In this document: in pieces, positions 24,301-33,641 of the stretch
How the letters are laid out: the number at the start of each line of letters is the position of its first letter
How positions within the stretch are numbered: position 1 is the first letter of the stretch
Source: Elysia marginata
Taxonomy: Eukaryota > Mollusca > Gastropoda > Plakobranchidae
Length of the DNA: 40,826 bases
Assembly: GCA_019649035.1 (NCBI GenBank)
Contig: BMAT01010037.1
Coordinates: 46,542 to 87,367 of the forward strand
Direction of reading: 5' to 3'
Position numbers and translations under genes: made by a program
Notes under the pieces: generated by a model
The model's database searches: none
Told to the model about the DNA's origin: nothing
The model's input: the letters and a program-made list of their open reading frames with translations, nothing else

Positions 24301-27300
24301 TGTCCTGGCTTCGCCACTGCTAGGTTGAGATGCAGGCAGTGCTGGTGCCTGAGGTGCCTTGCCCAACCGGTCCTTCACAGATAATGGAGCTTTTACCCTT
24401 GAAGACACAATGTCGTCAGAGTCGTAGTCCACATTCACCATTCGCCTCTTGAGTTTTTTATCTGCCAGAGCACCTTCTTCTCCCAGCCTGTCCTTGGCTT
24501 TACTGACCTTTCCTCTCTGTAATCCAAGAGCTGAACCGGCTTGTTTTTTCAGTAGACTTGCCTTTGCTGTAAGGGTACAGGAAATAAGCAAATAAAATCA
24601 GTTTATATAACTTTAGGCACCAATGAGCACATCTCCTTATAATCCCTACAGCGTGCCTTTATCTTGTTTTGGACATCACTTATGTTGTAGGTTATTTGTA
24701 TAAATTACAAATGAAATTATTTAATGGTTTTACATTTCGGCAGACCAAAGTGCTAATTAGAGAGCAAAAAAATTCCTGTATTCCTATACACATATTTTTC
24801 TCACTTTTGAAAAAGTTGTTTACCTATCAGGACTATTCGAATTAAATCAAATCCTTTATGTTCATTCAAATAACTAACACTTGATTTGTATCCTACCTGA
24901 TCCAATTGATACAAATGATACAATTTTCCCCTGCAGATATTAAAAAAAACAACTGCAGTTTGCAACATTTGTGGGAGGCAACAATTGATCAGATAGAAGT
25001 AACTAAAAAATAACTATAAATACTTATAATAAATCTTCTTTTAACTTTAAGTTGATATCATAATATTTTTTTCTTCAACATAACAAAGTGTCTATATTTC
25101 CTAGGTCCAATCCACATGCACTGGGAAACAGACACTGATTTTTAATGCTCACCTCGTTTCCTGGCAGCTGCTTCATTATTCCCTTCCACTACAACTCGTC
25201 GCACGTCCGTTTCTGAATGGAAAAAATGTTCAATCCACATATCTATTCGTTAAGTCAAATATTAACTTAAAAATACATATAGGTTGTTGAGTTGGAAGTA
25301 GTTGATTTATTTGCTACACTACAGTTTTTTGCTCTGCACCTTCCAATATTATTAGTTATTTTTCTAACAACTGACTGGTTAAAACAATTTTATGAGAATC
25401 AAACGGCAAACAAAGCTTTTAACCGTGAAAGTACTTTGATGTTCACTTCAATTTACAAAGTTGTTGCTCATCCATACAGATACTCAAACATTAAAAATAG
25501 AAAAACAAAACAAAAAAATATGAAGCTGAGATAGTTCACAAGTATTTCATGGAGTGCTGGGCACAAGTCAAAAAGATTTTACTTTGTAATAAAAATTTTA
25601 CAAAAAAATCTTCAAAAATCTTTCCACAACTTTCTTCATAAAAAAAAAAACCCACCCAATCCTTTGGAACATACCAGATTCTTCCGAAGTGTTAGCAGCC
25701 TCCTCACTGCTAGAGGAACTTGAAGAATCAGTGGCTGATTCTTCATCTGATTCAGAGCTGGCAGGGGCAGTCACAGGCACCAGTTTCTTTTTCTTCACTG
25801 GTGCCACTTGAACCTGCTCAGGTCGAGGAGCTTGCACCTTTTTCTTCACTGGTGCCACTTGAACAGTAGGCCGAGGAGCTTGCACCTTTTTCTTCAGAAT
25901 AATTTTCCCTGAAGCAGTGGTTTTCTTTGCAATCGTAGGCAAAGAAGCAGGCTTAGATACATTTGTGGCTTCGGTGGGTGCAAGGGGTTTGCCTTCAGCA
26001 GCTGGAAGAAAATTTGGGAGAAAGATACATCATTTATTTAATTATAACTTCAATAAAAGAATATGTCGGGAGCTGGTTTAGGTTTCTAATTTCTATTGAA
26101 CTCATAATACTATTACAAGCTTATATATATATTTCAGAGAAATTAATATAAAAGACCTAAAAAAGAAAAATGGAGGAATGGTGAAATTGGAAAACTTGCA
26201 TGCTCAGACAAGTTCAAAACAAATGCATTTTACAGACATATCTATGAATCTTCCTTTCATGATCTGTAGAAGGAAAAAATACCCCCTGGGACGACAGGGG
26301 GGGAAAAGTTAACTCTCAAGGGAAAATTCAAAGGCAAACTTCTGATCACTAATTGCACAAAAGAACTGATATCTTCTAATTTATTAGAGAATACAAATGA
26401 TACAGTAGGTGGAGCGTAACAGACAAGACCAGAAAAAAAAACTAGGTTAAGATCAAAGGTCAGTAGTCCTTAATGCTTGGGAACCTCATGCAAGTATATT
26501 CGTTGATGGTCCTTCATGTGTTAAAACTGTCTTGAGCACCAGATGGCTCAGAGGACTGAAAGAGTGATTGGTTGCTATTCATTATGTTAAAAAAAAACAA
26601 CTCAGTAAATTATATCTTCAACACAAGATAAAACTAGTGCTACCTTAGATTATCATGCATATGTTACCTCTTTTCTTCATCATAGACTCCAACGCTCTCT
26701 GCCTCAAGATTTCCTCCATAGACAAGACCTTGATGTTGTCCACTGAATCACTGGAATCTGTGAACAGATCATTCACATGTAAATTCAGCCCATTTGAAAT
26801 AAATTATTACAAAACCAAGAAAAGAATCAACCTTTACATTTATTTCCTGTGATGAGTAAAGTAGTCCAGTGCTTCTCACGGCTCTCATTCAGTTTGAATA
26901 CTTTATCGTTTCAGAAAAAATATTTTACGTTTATTAATAGAGATAAAGAGTACTATGAGAAACAACACCTCTCCAACAAACCTATAGTTGAGATCAGTGC
27001 CCTTTGCCACTTTGGGTTTGATACCCTCGGAGATTGCAAGCAGAAGCTGAATTAATAGTAAACAATAACAAAAGTAATAGATTTGATGATTAGTATAATA
27101 ACTAAAATCCAAACAAAAGTTTGCTGGACGGCACTTAATGAAAACACAATATTCACTAGAACAGATGAAAAATTTACAGCAGCTTGACAAGAAAAATACT
27201 AAAATAACATACACGAGAATCAGAAAATAAGAAAGCAAACATACATGAACAAGTTTTACCATTATCATAATCATGGTTTGATTTTTTGTCTCACTTAAAA

Positions 27301-30300
27301 AATAAAAGAAAAAAAAACCTGAAGTGATATTCCAAATTAATGAGAGAGGGAGAAAAAAAAAAGGGCTGTGAATGCTAGGCATGAGACTCACCTGAGCCAG
27401 ACTCACTATCTTGAAGCGGCGCCACAGCTGATACTGGTTTCTTGGGAGCAGATTTCAATCCCAAGCGGTCTGCCATTTTTTTAGGAGCATTAGAGGCTGA
27501 CTCAACAGTTTTATCCTCCTGTGTCTCTTTATCTGTCTTTTTCACAACTTTCTTTTTCACTGGGACTTTCTTGACAACCTTGGTCTTTTTGACAGCTGAG
27601 CCAACTGCAGGCTTTTTTTTCAGCACTGTTTTCTTTACAATTTTCTTCTTGGGCTTTGGGTTATTTGTTGAAGCAGCATCACCTTTCTCTTCAAGGGCTC
27701 CTCCGACTGAATTGTTTCCGTTTTCTTTGTTATTATCATTGTCATCTTTGATTGCTTTATTATCCTCTGACGCTGTTACAATGTTTTGGACTGACGAGCT
27801 CCTTTCTGTTTCCTTCTCCTTGACTAATTCTTGAGACAATGGTTTTTCATTAGTTGCATCTAGTAAGATTAAAAAAAAGAAGAAGAGATAAGTAAACAAT
27901 GCAACACCAACAAAAATATTAAAAACACATAATAAGTTTTCACTTGTCCCACAAAACAAAACAAATCACTTTGAGGGTGGAAAGTACACAACAAAAAATA
28001 AAATTATCTACACTTAATGAATGCTATGTAATACCAAAAGCTATAAATATTTCACTTTTATTTTGGCTTTTGGTTTACCACGGTTCTAATTCTCTTTCAA
28101 CTTGTTAAGACTAGAGCAAAAACTTATCAGATTCTTTTTAGCTAACCTTTGCCTTCCAGTGCTGGTGCAACTGGCTCAGTCTGTTTGGCTCCGCCTGGTT
28201 TAGGGACTGGGTTGGAACCCTGGGCAGCTGCATTTGTTCCTGTCTCAGTCTGGGCTGCACATGGGAGCAAAAACAAGTAAAAGCATTAAAAACCACTTCT
28301 TCATTAACTTTCGTTTTGTAGGGACACGTTACAAATTCTGAGTTTCAATCTGTGATAATGAAATCAGCAAAGACAGCAAAACAAACTGCTCCAGATGGCA
28401 AAATTTAACAAATTCTTTAAAAAAATGGATGCAATAAAAAAACCAGATGAATGACCACTTCCTATTTCCTTTACCTATTGTTTTCTAGGCTGATAATCTT
28501 AACTATTGAGGAATCCTGAGAGATTTTCACCTGAAGACACACTTAAAATAAATTACCTCATTTTTTCTGTAATAGTTTTGTTCGTTCTACGTTGATCATT
28601 AATGGAGCCGTGCTGAATTGATTTTCCCACTTTATATAAAAAGATTTAAATATTTTTATTCTGTTCTGATGAAGTAAAGTTAAAGCAATAGCTTCTTAAA
28701 TCACTCTCCTATCTGACTAAAGGCTTGAGCAATTAATGCATGTTTCTCTCTCTTCCCTGTCTTTCAGTCACTTGAGCCCAAGACGTCCCATACTACTTTG
28801 GCTATTCTTTGCCACAATCGATGTCAAGATCATTCTCACCACTTGTCAACTGATAAAAATTTTTATAGTGGCCTATCTCTATCTCAATATAATGCTAACA
28901 ATAGCTTACTTGTGCTCGCAAAATAAGCAGCAGCCACTCTAAATCATACATGTTGTGCATTTTAAGGGGAAAAAATGAAATTGAAAATTGGAAACAGTCC
29001 AGAAAGTTTCCTACCATTATCAGGCCTTGGCTTAGAATGCTTGTAAAGGCAATTATTCTTCGTACAGCCCACTGGCTGAGTCTCCCAATAGCAGGGTGTG
29101 TCCGTCGTTGAAATAGGAATCTGAAAATAGTGAAAACGAAAACGTTTAATTTGACTGCCTCAACCCCCTCTACCATTTAAGGTCCAGAGTGAGTATACAA
29201 TCAAAAGTGAACCACCTGAACTTGTAATCAATCATACCTGTTTAAAATGATTTTTTCAGAGCTTCTAGGGACCCACACTCCATCCCCCAATAATTTATAT
29301 AAATGATATTTGGAGGCGTCAAGGGAAAAACATGACATGTCACAAAATTTTTTTGGGCCTCATATTTTGGCTTTTTTGAGTAGATAGGAGAATCCATGGA
29401 TGAGTTTCCATCTTCATTTCTATAGAATAAGGAGGGCAAATTATTTCACTTCATGTTTCATTTCATGGAAAAGAGATTTGTTTATGCAAATTAACAATGT
29501 ATTGATTTTAATGACTTAGACCCTAAATGTAACATATCCTTACATATCCTGTTTTTCCTTTGACGCCTTTATTGGTATTGGTGGATCTTTTGTGTCAATA
29601 TAAATATGGAGGTCCCCAGAGAATTTTGAAAATTCTACAAAAGGGTTTATAACAATTAACATGCCAAACCATTTCATAACCAAACTTTTTTCACTTTATG
29701 CAAATAATTTTCACGTTGTTTATTTTGTTTGTAGTACTATCATGTATATCAGTTCTTAGAAGGATACTATTATGAAGATATTTTTCTTAACATTTATAAT
29801 GTGAAAGGTTTCATCACAAAATGTATTTTAGCCACTTTCAAAAGGCCAAGGAAATGTTACTGTCTTTCAGTAGCGGCTATTTCACCTGTCAAACTAGTCT
29901 GAGGGGAAAAAAAGACATTTTTATTTAATTAAAAGAGAACAATTATGAAAAAAAGCTTTCACATAAATGAAATATTCTCAAAAGTTTCAAAATACAGATA
30001 AACAATGTAATGCATTATGTCATGAAACCCTTCACATGTAATATTTACTATTTCAAGAAAGGAAAAAGAAAACTCATAAGAGATCAATTGGTTTACTTAC
30101 TGGAAATGTTGAGTGTCGGAACTTGCACATAGGTCTACAGCAGTTCCCCATCTGCCAGTGCTGGCACACGATCTTGCACATCTTAGCTGCTTCAACGTGA
30201 CGGAACGGACAGGTGGGTCCCTTCAAAAAAAAATAAATTAATGACACATCTTCTGATAAAAAAGCGCTTCTAAATGTCCCCTAAATCTTCTTTGAGAATG

Positions 30301-30914
30301 AGAATTTTAAAAATCAAAGACTTTTATTGCTAAGAATTTATAAGGAAAGCTTTAAAGATAACTCTTTAGTAATGAAGGCTGATCTATTTAAAATCCTCAC
30401 TATATGTGGTTTTAAAACAAATCAGAGCAATAGTTTAAAACAAAAAGTTCTGTCAGAATAGATCTCAATATTTTTAGAAAAATTTTGATTCTATTTGTGT
30501 TAAACATATTTTCATAATCAAAGTCAGATTTTAACAAAAAAGGTCAGATTCAGATGAAACAGTAGTTAGTATGTACTATTGTATAGCGGTGACATGCTCA
30601 TCACCATTCACTCATTACTACTCCTTGTAAACTGATTTCCCCTTTTTAAAAAAATGTTGATTAAGTTCTATTGTACAATCTCGATTAAAATTAACCAACT
30701 TTGTGAACAAAATTAGAAGTAAAATAAACCTGACTACTTGTGTATAATTCAAACCCTCTTTAAGTTTCGTTTTTGCTCATTCCCAAGAAACTCCATTGAA
30801 AGGTTATCAATGTGTATTCCAACAATTTTTGAGTAACCTCCAAGTCCAAGCAACACATACCTTGACACATGACGATGTGTAAAAGAAGTAACAATCATCT
30901 CCTAGTGTTGCCAT
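15186..30914 (-). CDS. ZC3H11A: Zinc finger CCCH domain-containing protein 11A (17 coding exons)
   Basis: Seventeen exons join in frame to 3816 nt (1271 aa plus stop); human ZC3H11A is about 810 aa. Known role of the family: nuclear RNA-binding protein associated with the TREX mRNA-export complex. Three CCCH fingers are seen: C8/C16/C22/H26 (CX7CX5CX3H), C37/C45/C50/H54 (CX7CX4CX3H) and C68/C77/C82/H86 (CX8CX4CX3H). They are followed by a long Lys/Ser/Glu-rich region with RLG motifs (ADRLGLK, DRLGEE, DRLGKA, VARLGPK), K-x-L-x-E-I motifs (IKVLSMEEIL, IRVKTLEEIR, IKSFSEIMAEK) and an acidic C-terminus (DDELALFDEELENF). The order and motifs match the vertebrate protein. The start ATG fits the family N-terminus (GDDCYFFYTSSC). 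All introns are GT-AG. The extra length is in the low-complexity middle. I infer nuclear export or processing activity as in vertebrates. Confidence 0.92.
15687..17032. mobile_element. Non-autonomous DNA transposon with 13-bp TIRs in the last ZC3H11A intron
   Basis: Perfect 13-bp terminal inverted repeats: gcagacctgccaa at 15687-15699 and ttggcaggtctgc at 17020-17032. Subterminal GTGAGA motifs recur at both ends (left: tagtgagaat, atagtgagattg, atagtgagatca; right: cgtgagatcgtgagac, ttgtgagact). Flanks are cctttg and cctctg, a possible 6-bp target duplication with one mismatch. There is no transposase frame in the 1346 bp. The superfamily is not assigned. It carries a C-rich tract and AGATCTAG clusters. 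Confidence 0.55.
15966..15991 (-). other. G-quadruplex motif on the ZC3H11A sense strand
   Basis: On the minus strand there are five G runs (3, 5, 4, 6 and 4 G) separated by single-base loops A, A, T and A, an unusually strong predicted G-quadruplex. The minus strand is the coding strand of ZC3H11A, so the motif is present in the pre-mRNA of the last intron. Confidence 0.8.
17083..17737 (-). CDS. ZC3H11A: ZC3H11A coding exon 16 (long Ser/Pro-rich exon)
   Basis: 655 bp, starts in phase 1 and ends in phase 2. Ser/Gln/Pro-rich, with a basic block KRVGKKSLGGQKKLFKKKK and an acidic WEEELLLDE. Acceptor TTTGTCCCAG. Donor GA|GTAAGT at 17082: the intron's first bases complete a TAA, so an unspliced transcript would stop at the junction. 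Confidence 0.9.
18691..18973 (-). CDS. ZC3H11A: ZC3H11A coding exon 15 (FSEIMAEKRRRR motif)
   Basis: 283 bp, starts in phase 0 and ends in phase 1. Encodes ISQSSSEPAGAVIKSFSEIM and then AEKRRRRLEMQ, matching vertebrate IRIKTFSEVLAEKK. A Ser/Thr/Pro-rich tail follows (TSSPVKGSRVPISPVVFNA). Acceptor TTTCATTTCAG, donor GTATGA. Confidence 0.92.
19346..19632 (-). CDS. ZC3H11A: ZC3H11A coding exon 14 (Ala/Pro-rich, RLG motif)
   Basis: 287 bp, starts in phase 1 and ends in phase 0. Ala/Pro/Ser-rich with IKVAPQRRAGPHPIG and the motif GVVARLGPKPAEPAKK. Acceptor CAATTGACAG. Donor CCT|GTGAGT begins at 19345; reading on would reach a TGA six codons later. Confidence 0.85.
20947..21141 (-). CDS. ZC3H11A: ZC3H11A coding exon 13 (Lys/His tract)
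   Basis: 195 bp, phase 1-1. Encodes an acidic stretch (GDDTEEEEKGP) followed by an alternating Lys-His run (KKHKHKHKHKHHKKSKK) and ERQIYMPPALKNA. Lys/His tracts of this kind are associated with nuclear-speckle targeting in other proteins; that role is inference here. Acceptor GTCAAATAG, donor GTTTGT. Confidence 0.85.
21608..21742 (-). CDS. ZC3H11A: ZC3H11A coding exon 12
   Basis: 135 bp, phase 1-1. Encodes EEESVVEESPFARLKRRALQ and then RKLQSLQQGKESSIARNIVQ, an acidic segment followed by a short amphipathic basic helix-like part. Acceptor GGCCTCACAG, donor GTAAGT. Confidence 0.82.
22755..22931 (+). mobile_element. SINE copy (GGGGCGCAGTGGCGAC family)
   Basis: Starts ggggcgcagtggcgacatgg, contains aaggcagtgggtgccgaagc, a B-box-like ggtttgaatcatactaaagg and a body ctgctaatttcatag...aaatctttcaaatca. 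The same order of blocks occurs on the minus strand at 35877-36060, which defines a repeat family. It lies in the intron between ZC3H11A exons 11 and 12, antisense to the gene. Confidence 0.75.
23105..23311 (-). CDS. ZC3H11A: ZC3H11A coding exon 11 (basic segment)
   Basis: 207 bp, phase 1-1. Encodes MKVEQKKAKRRPWRSKKSL, a probable bipartite nuclear localisation signal, then a Gly/Glu-rich part and DQPALENSLVSQI. Acceptor AAATCTTCAG, donor GTAAGT. Identified from splice sites and phase. Confidence 0.82.
23564..23671 (-). CDS. ZC3H11A: ZC3H11A coding exon 10
   Basis: 108 bp, phase 1-1. Encodes DDSRVFSIKNRLSSVSPVKF and then KHTENVGVGRQVLIAT. KNRLSSVSPVKF looks like a diverged RLG motif. Acceptor ATTTGCAG, donor GTTTGT. 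Confidence 0.8.
24111..24566 (-). CDS. ZC3H11A: ZC3H11A coding exon 9 (RLG motifs and KTLEEI motif)
   Basis: 456 bp, phase 1-1. Contains two RLG motifs (AKDRLGEEGALADKKLKRR and VKDRLGKAPQAP), an acidic YDSDD, a phosphoacceptor-rich SSSSSEDD, and the conserved GIRVKTLEEIRQEKMKK. This is the most family-diagnostic exon after the zinc fingers. The donor is the weaker GTGTGT at 24110. Confidence 0.92.
25153..25212 (-). CDS. ZC3H11A: ZC3H11A coding exon 8 (60-bp microexon-like)
   Basis: Only 60 bp, phase 1-1. Encodes ETDVRRVVVEGNNEAAARKR. Acceptor CCATTCAG, donor GTGAGC. Supported by exact phase fit between its neighbours, and a good candidate for alternative inclusion. Confidence 0.75.
25675..26001 (-). 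CDS. ZC3H11A: ZC3H11A coding exon 7 (KKKVQAPRP repeat, Ser/Glu tract)
   Basis: 327 bp, phase 1-1. Contains two tandem copies of a motif, KKKVQAPRPTVQVAPV and KKKVQAPRPEQVQVAPV, then a run of Ser, Asp and Glu (casein-kinase-like context). The duplication is also visible in the DNA (aggagcttgcacctttttcttc occurs twice). Acceptor TTCTTCCAG, donor GTATGT. Confidence 0.87.
26282..26301. repeat. GC-rich intronic hairpin
   Basis: CCCCCTG and CAGGGGG form a perfect 7-bp stem around a 6-nt loop, in AT-rich intron between ZC3H11A exons 6 and 7. Confidence 0.5.
26668..26757 (-). CDS. ZC3H11A: ZC3H11A coding exon 6 (first K-x-L-x-E-I motif)
   Basis: 90 bp, phase 1-1. Encodes DSSDSVDNIKVLSMEEILRQ and then RALESMMKKR. 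The IKVLSMEEILRQRA core matches the repeated IKTLEEI-type motif of vertebrate ZC3H11A. Acceptor CTGTTCACAG, donor GTAACA. Confidence 0.85.
27392..27859 (-). CDS. ZC3H11A: ZC3H11A coding exon 5 (Lys-rich region, RLG motif)
   Basis: 468 bp, phase 1-1. Asn/Asp/Glu-rich first half (DDNDNNKENGNNS), then a strongly basic block (KPKPKKKIVKKTVLKKKP and KKVPVKKKVVKK) and the RLG motif KKMADRLGLKSAPKKP. The basic blocks could act as nuclear localisation or RNA-binding segments. Donor GTGAGT. Confidence 0.88.
28147..28254 (-). CDS. ZC3H11A: ZC3H11A coding exon 4 (linker)
   Basis: 108 bp, phase 1-1. Encodes a Gln/Pro/Ala-rich linker (AQTETGTNAAAQG, then KPGGAKQTEPVAPALEGK). Acceptor TGTGCAG, donor GTTAGC. 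It was found by phase continuity and splice sites, because the composition alone is not diagnostic. Confidence 0.8.
29015..29120 (-). CDS. ZC3H11A: ZC3H11A coding exon 3 (CCCH finger 3)
   Basis: Encodes TPCYWETQPVGCTKNNC followed by LYKH, the third CCCH finger (vertebrate CYWENQPTGC...). Starts in phase 0 after TATTTTCAG and ends after one base of a codon (G|GTAGGA). It is the first of eleven successive phase-1 introns. Confidence 0.93.
30101..30220 (-). CDS. ZC3H11A: ZC3H11A coding exon 2 (end of finger 1, finger 2)
   Basis: Forty codons, phase 0 at both ends. Reads GPTCPFRHVEAAKMC then CQHWQMGNCCRPMCKFRH, which completes finger 1 and contains all of finger 2. The acceptor TTTGAAG ends at 30221 and donor GTAAGT begins at 30100. 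Confidence 0.93.
30861..30914 (-). CDS. ZC3H11A: ZC3H11A coding exon 1 (start, first half of CCCH finger 1)
   Basis: ATG at 30914-30912. Encodes MATLGDDCYFFYTSSCVK, matching the vertebrate N-terminus with the first two zinc ligands. Donor GTATGT begins at 30860. Phase 0. A likely acceptor (TTGTCATTAG) ends at 30933, so only about 18 nt of 5' UTR share this exon and the rest of the 5' UTR lies further right. Confidence 0.9.
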
Positions 30915-30933
30915 GCTCTTGCCTTGAGGGATC

Positions 30934-33600
30934 TAATGACAAAATGGACACAGGCAGGCCTGCAGCATGAGAACAGGGGAGCTCTGGCAACTTATTAGCT
31001 TCACAGGAGATCACAAGGGGGACCCATCAATTTGTGGACGTATGAACACCACAGGAAAAAGTGATACAGAAAGGGAGAGAGAGAGAGGGTGAGGGAAAGA
31101 CAAAGGGATCATGGGAAAAAGACAGAAAGAAAAGGAAGAGAGCAGAGGAATGCCCAAAAGAGGACAGCTGATCTTCACTCTGGACTTCAGGGCAACATCA
31201 TCGTCTGTGAGCTGAAAGATCCTGAAATAAACAAATGGAAAAGATGATGAAAATAATAAAAATTTATATTATTATAATCTGTTTGGAAGAGAAAAGACAA
31301 AGTGAACTGAAAGTGCTCCTGACATATCAAAATAGATTCCTTGACAAATCATAATTATGATCAACCCATTCTTAGACAGCAAGCTGTGATTGAGTCACTT
31401 TATCATTTTATTGACTGTATAAAAGCTGTGTCATTTTTATCTCACAAAATCGGGAACTTCATGCGGCATGATTCCTTTAATTAATTATTAAAGCAAAGCA
31501 CATGGAAGCATAACATAAACTTGTACTCTACTCTGGCAAGAGCATTTTTACATCTAATCCACCAGTAATATATTCTCCAAGAGCTTTACATGTGTTCACC
31601 TACGCAATTACTGTTACCAAATTGACACCAGTTATAATTATTTAAATTTTTTTTAAAACAAACTTTCTCTCAAATTGCCAAAAAGAAAACAAACAAACAA
31701 ATAAATCTTTTCCGAAACAACCAACCACCTTGGTTTGATTTTATTGAACCCTTGACATGAGAAAAAATGAAGTTAAATTTTTTTCGAAATGATATAAATT
31801 ATACAGAACTTACCAGCCTATTCGGGTTCCAGAAAACCTGAATCAGCAAACCATGGTCACCAAGCTACATCTAACTGTTTTTAGACCAAACTTTTTCTAT
31901 TATTTTTAGTGCATCTAGCCAAGACCCTCAAAATAAAACTAAGACTAGAGGATGATATGGGCTTTTCCAGGAAAAACTACTGAGGATACCAAAAGGCCTA
32001 CTTCTCTATCTAGGCTATGTATTCTAATTTTTTTTTCAACAAATCTTTTGTGTCCTAGACATGACTCACTTATTTGCACTCGTAAGCAAATAAATCTTTT
32101 CAATTTTCTCCCACACCATCAAACATCAAATTGGCTGGTTATATTTGAGCCATTAAAGAATGTTTTTAAATTAAGGTCTAACCCCCTCACACCAAAGAAT
32201 ACAGCTTCAATTTGCATACTTATTACTTCAAAAGTCAACCTTTTTCAAGTTCTCCAGGCCTGAGTAAATTTCATCAAATCAAAAACACCCAACAGAAAAC
32301 ACCCTACTAAAATTGATAATAAAAAGGTTCTTACAATTTCCACCGTTCACTTCAAATTAAATGACAACACAAAGGCTGAGTGTGACCGAATAACAAGAGT
32401 TACATAAATGATGTTTCACAAAATAGATGTAGATCTAGATTTTATCATTTTGATTCAACCAAAATCTTATAAAAAAAATTTTGCCATGACTGAGTTCAAG
32501 GCAGGTCTATTTGAAAAGTTGATAGCTGAGCCCTCTGTTGAGTAGGCCCCAATCCACTCGCGAAAATGAACTTGCTAATAACTTTTTGTTTTCTTTTATT
32601 ATGGGAAGACCTTTCATTTATGTGCTCACATGCCCCATGATTTAAAAACTACTCATGAGTACGCAGCTCTAGATCTTGCTCTTGATTTAGATAAGCAACC
32701 AAATTAGTTCAACACTAGATAGATATAGCGGCACTCCAGCGCAAATGTTCTTCCCAAAATCTACCCAAAGCCTAAAACAGCTTTGACTAGATCTATTTGG
32801 AGCTCAAAAACTAGAAATAGATCTACATCTAGAACTTTGTCTAAACTTGCAGTTCTATATAAATAATATACATTAGTGGAAAATAATGCAGATACGACTC
32901 TTCTAAACAGACTATGGGAAACGGCAGTAGGCCTAAGGATTATACCCTCCATAATGACCTTAATTTTTAAAGCTGAATAGTGAAGACCAAGTGGTCCGAC
33001 ACAGTTACAGTATAATAATAACCAGGACAGGTGCAGACTAGATTTACCTCTATTGCAACTTATATATCACAATTGCAGGTTTTGATCTTTCTCTGGAAAA
33101 ACCGAGCCTAATTCAGAGCAGACCCTTGCCTAGGGCTAGGTCTAGGATTATTTGGCCTGGCCTAATCTATTACTTGATTATTGAGTCTAGAGTTATTCTA
33201 AACAAGAGATTTTAGACTTCTAGAATTTAGATGAGATCTAGATCTTGTAATTCTAGAGAATAACGATTCATAGAAATTGGTCCTCTCTAGTTAAAATTCT
33301 TATCTTATGGGTCTTGATCTAGAAATACTAGATTCTACAGAATCCAGTCTGCCTTTAGTTTTACGACGGTCAAAATTGGAATTTATCGATAACTGGTCAC
33401 TTACAAATACTATGGATTCAAAGCAGGCTTATGTCGATCATGTAAATTAAATCTAATCTAGAACACGCTTATTACTGAAAAGATATCCTCTAGGTTAGAG
33501 CTTTAAACCTAACGATTGTGAATCTACAGAGGTATTTAAGCCGATCTAGGTTGTTGATTTGTCTCAGTTTGCCTTTGACGTTTAGATGACAGTATTGAGC
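30934..33600 (-). other. 5' non-coding region of ZC3H11A (intron and/or 5' UTR exons), no coding seen
   Basis: No coding exon was identified upstream of the start codon. A splice acceptor just before the start (30933) implies at least one upstream non-coding exon in or beyond this stretch. GT-AG pairs are present (for example a GTAAGT donor at 31813-31808), but none can be chosen from sequence alone. Contains a GA-rich run (about 31070-31105) and AGATCTAG-type clusters at 32430-33350. Confidence 0.4.
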
Positions 33601-33619
33601 TTCTAATAACATCTAGGTT

Positions 33620-33641
33620 ACTTCCGGTCAAAGACTTCCGT
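33620..33641 (-). promoter_or_regulatory. Paired ETS-type sites, candidate ZC3H11A promoter
   Basis: On the minus strand ACGGAAGT (33641-33634) and ACCGGAAGT (33628-33620) lie 14 bp apart in the same orientation. CCGGAAGT is the GABPA/ETS consensus common in TATA-less housekeeping promoters. The site is 2.7 kb upstream of the start codon, consistent with a 5' intron. The promoter call is inference. Confidence 0.4.

Noticed and set aside
26525-26570. Possible truncated tRNA-SINE head (agatggctcagaggactg)
   Set aside because: A-box-like string only; no B box follows at the expected spacing.
31808-31870. Possible 5' UTR exon ending at a GTAAGT donor
   Set aside because: Good donor but no independent support for its acceptor or for joining to 30932.
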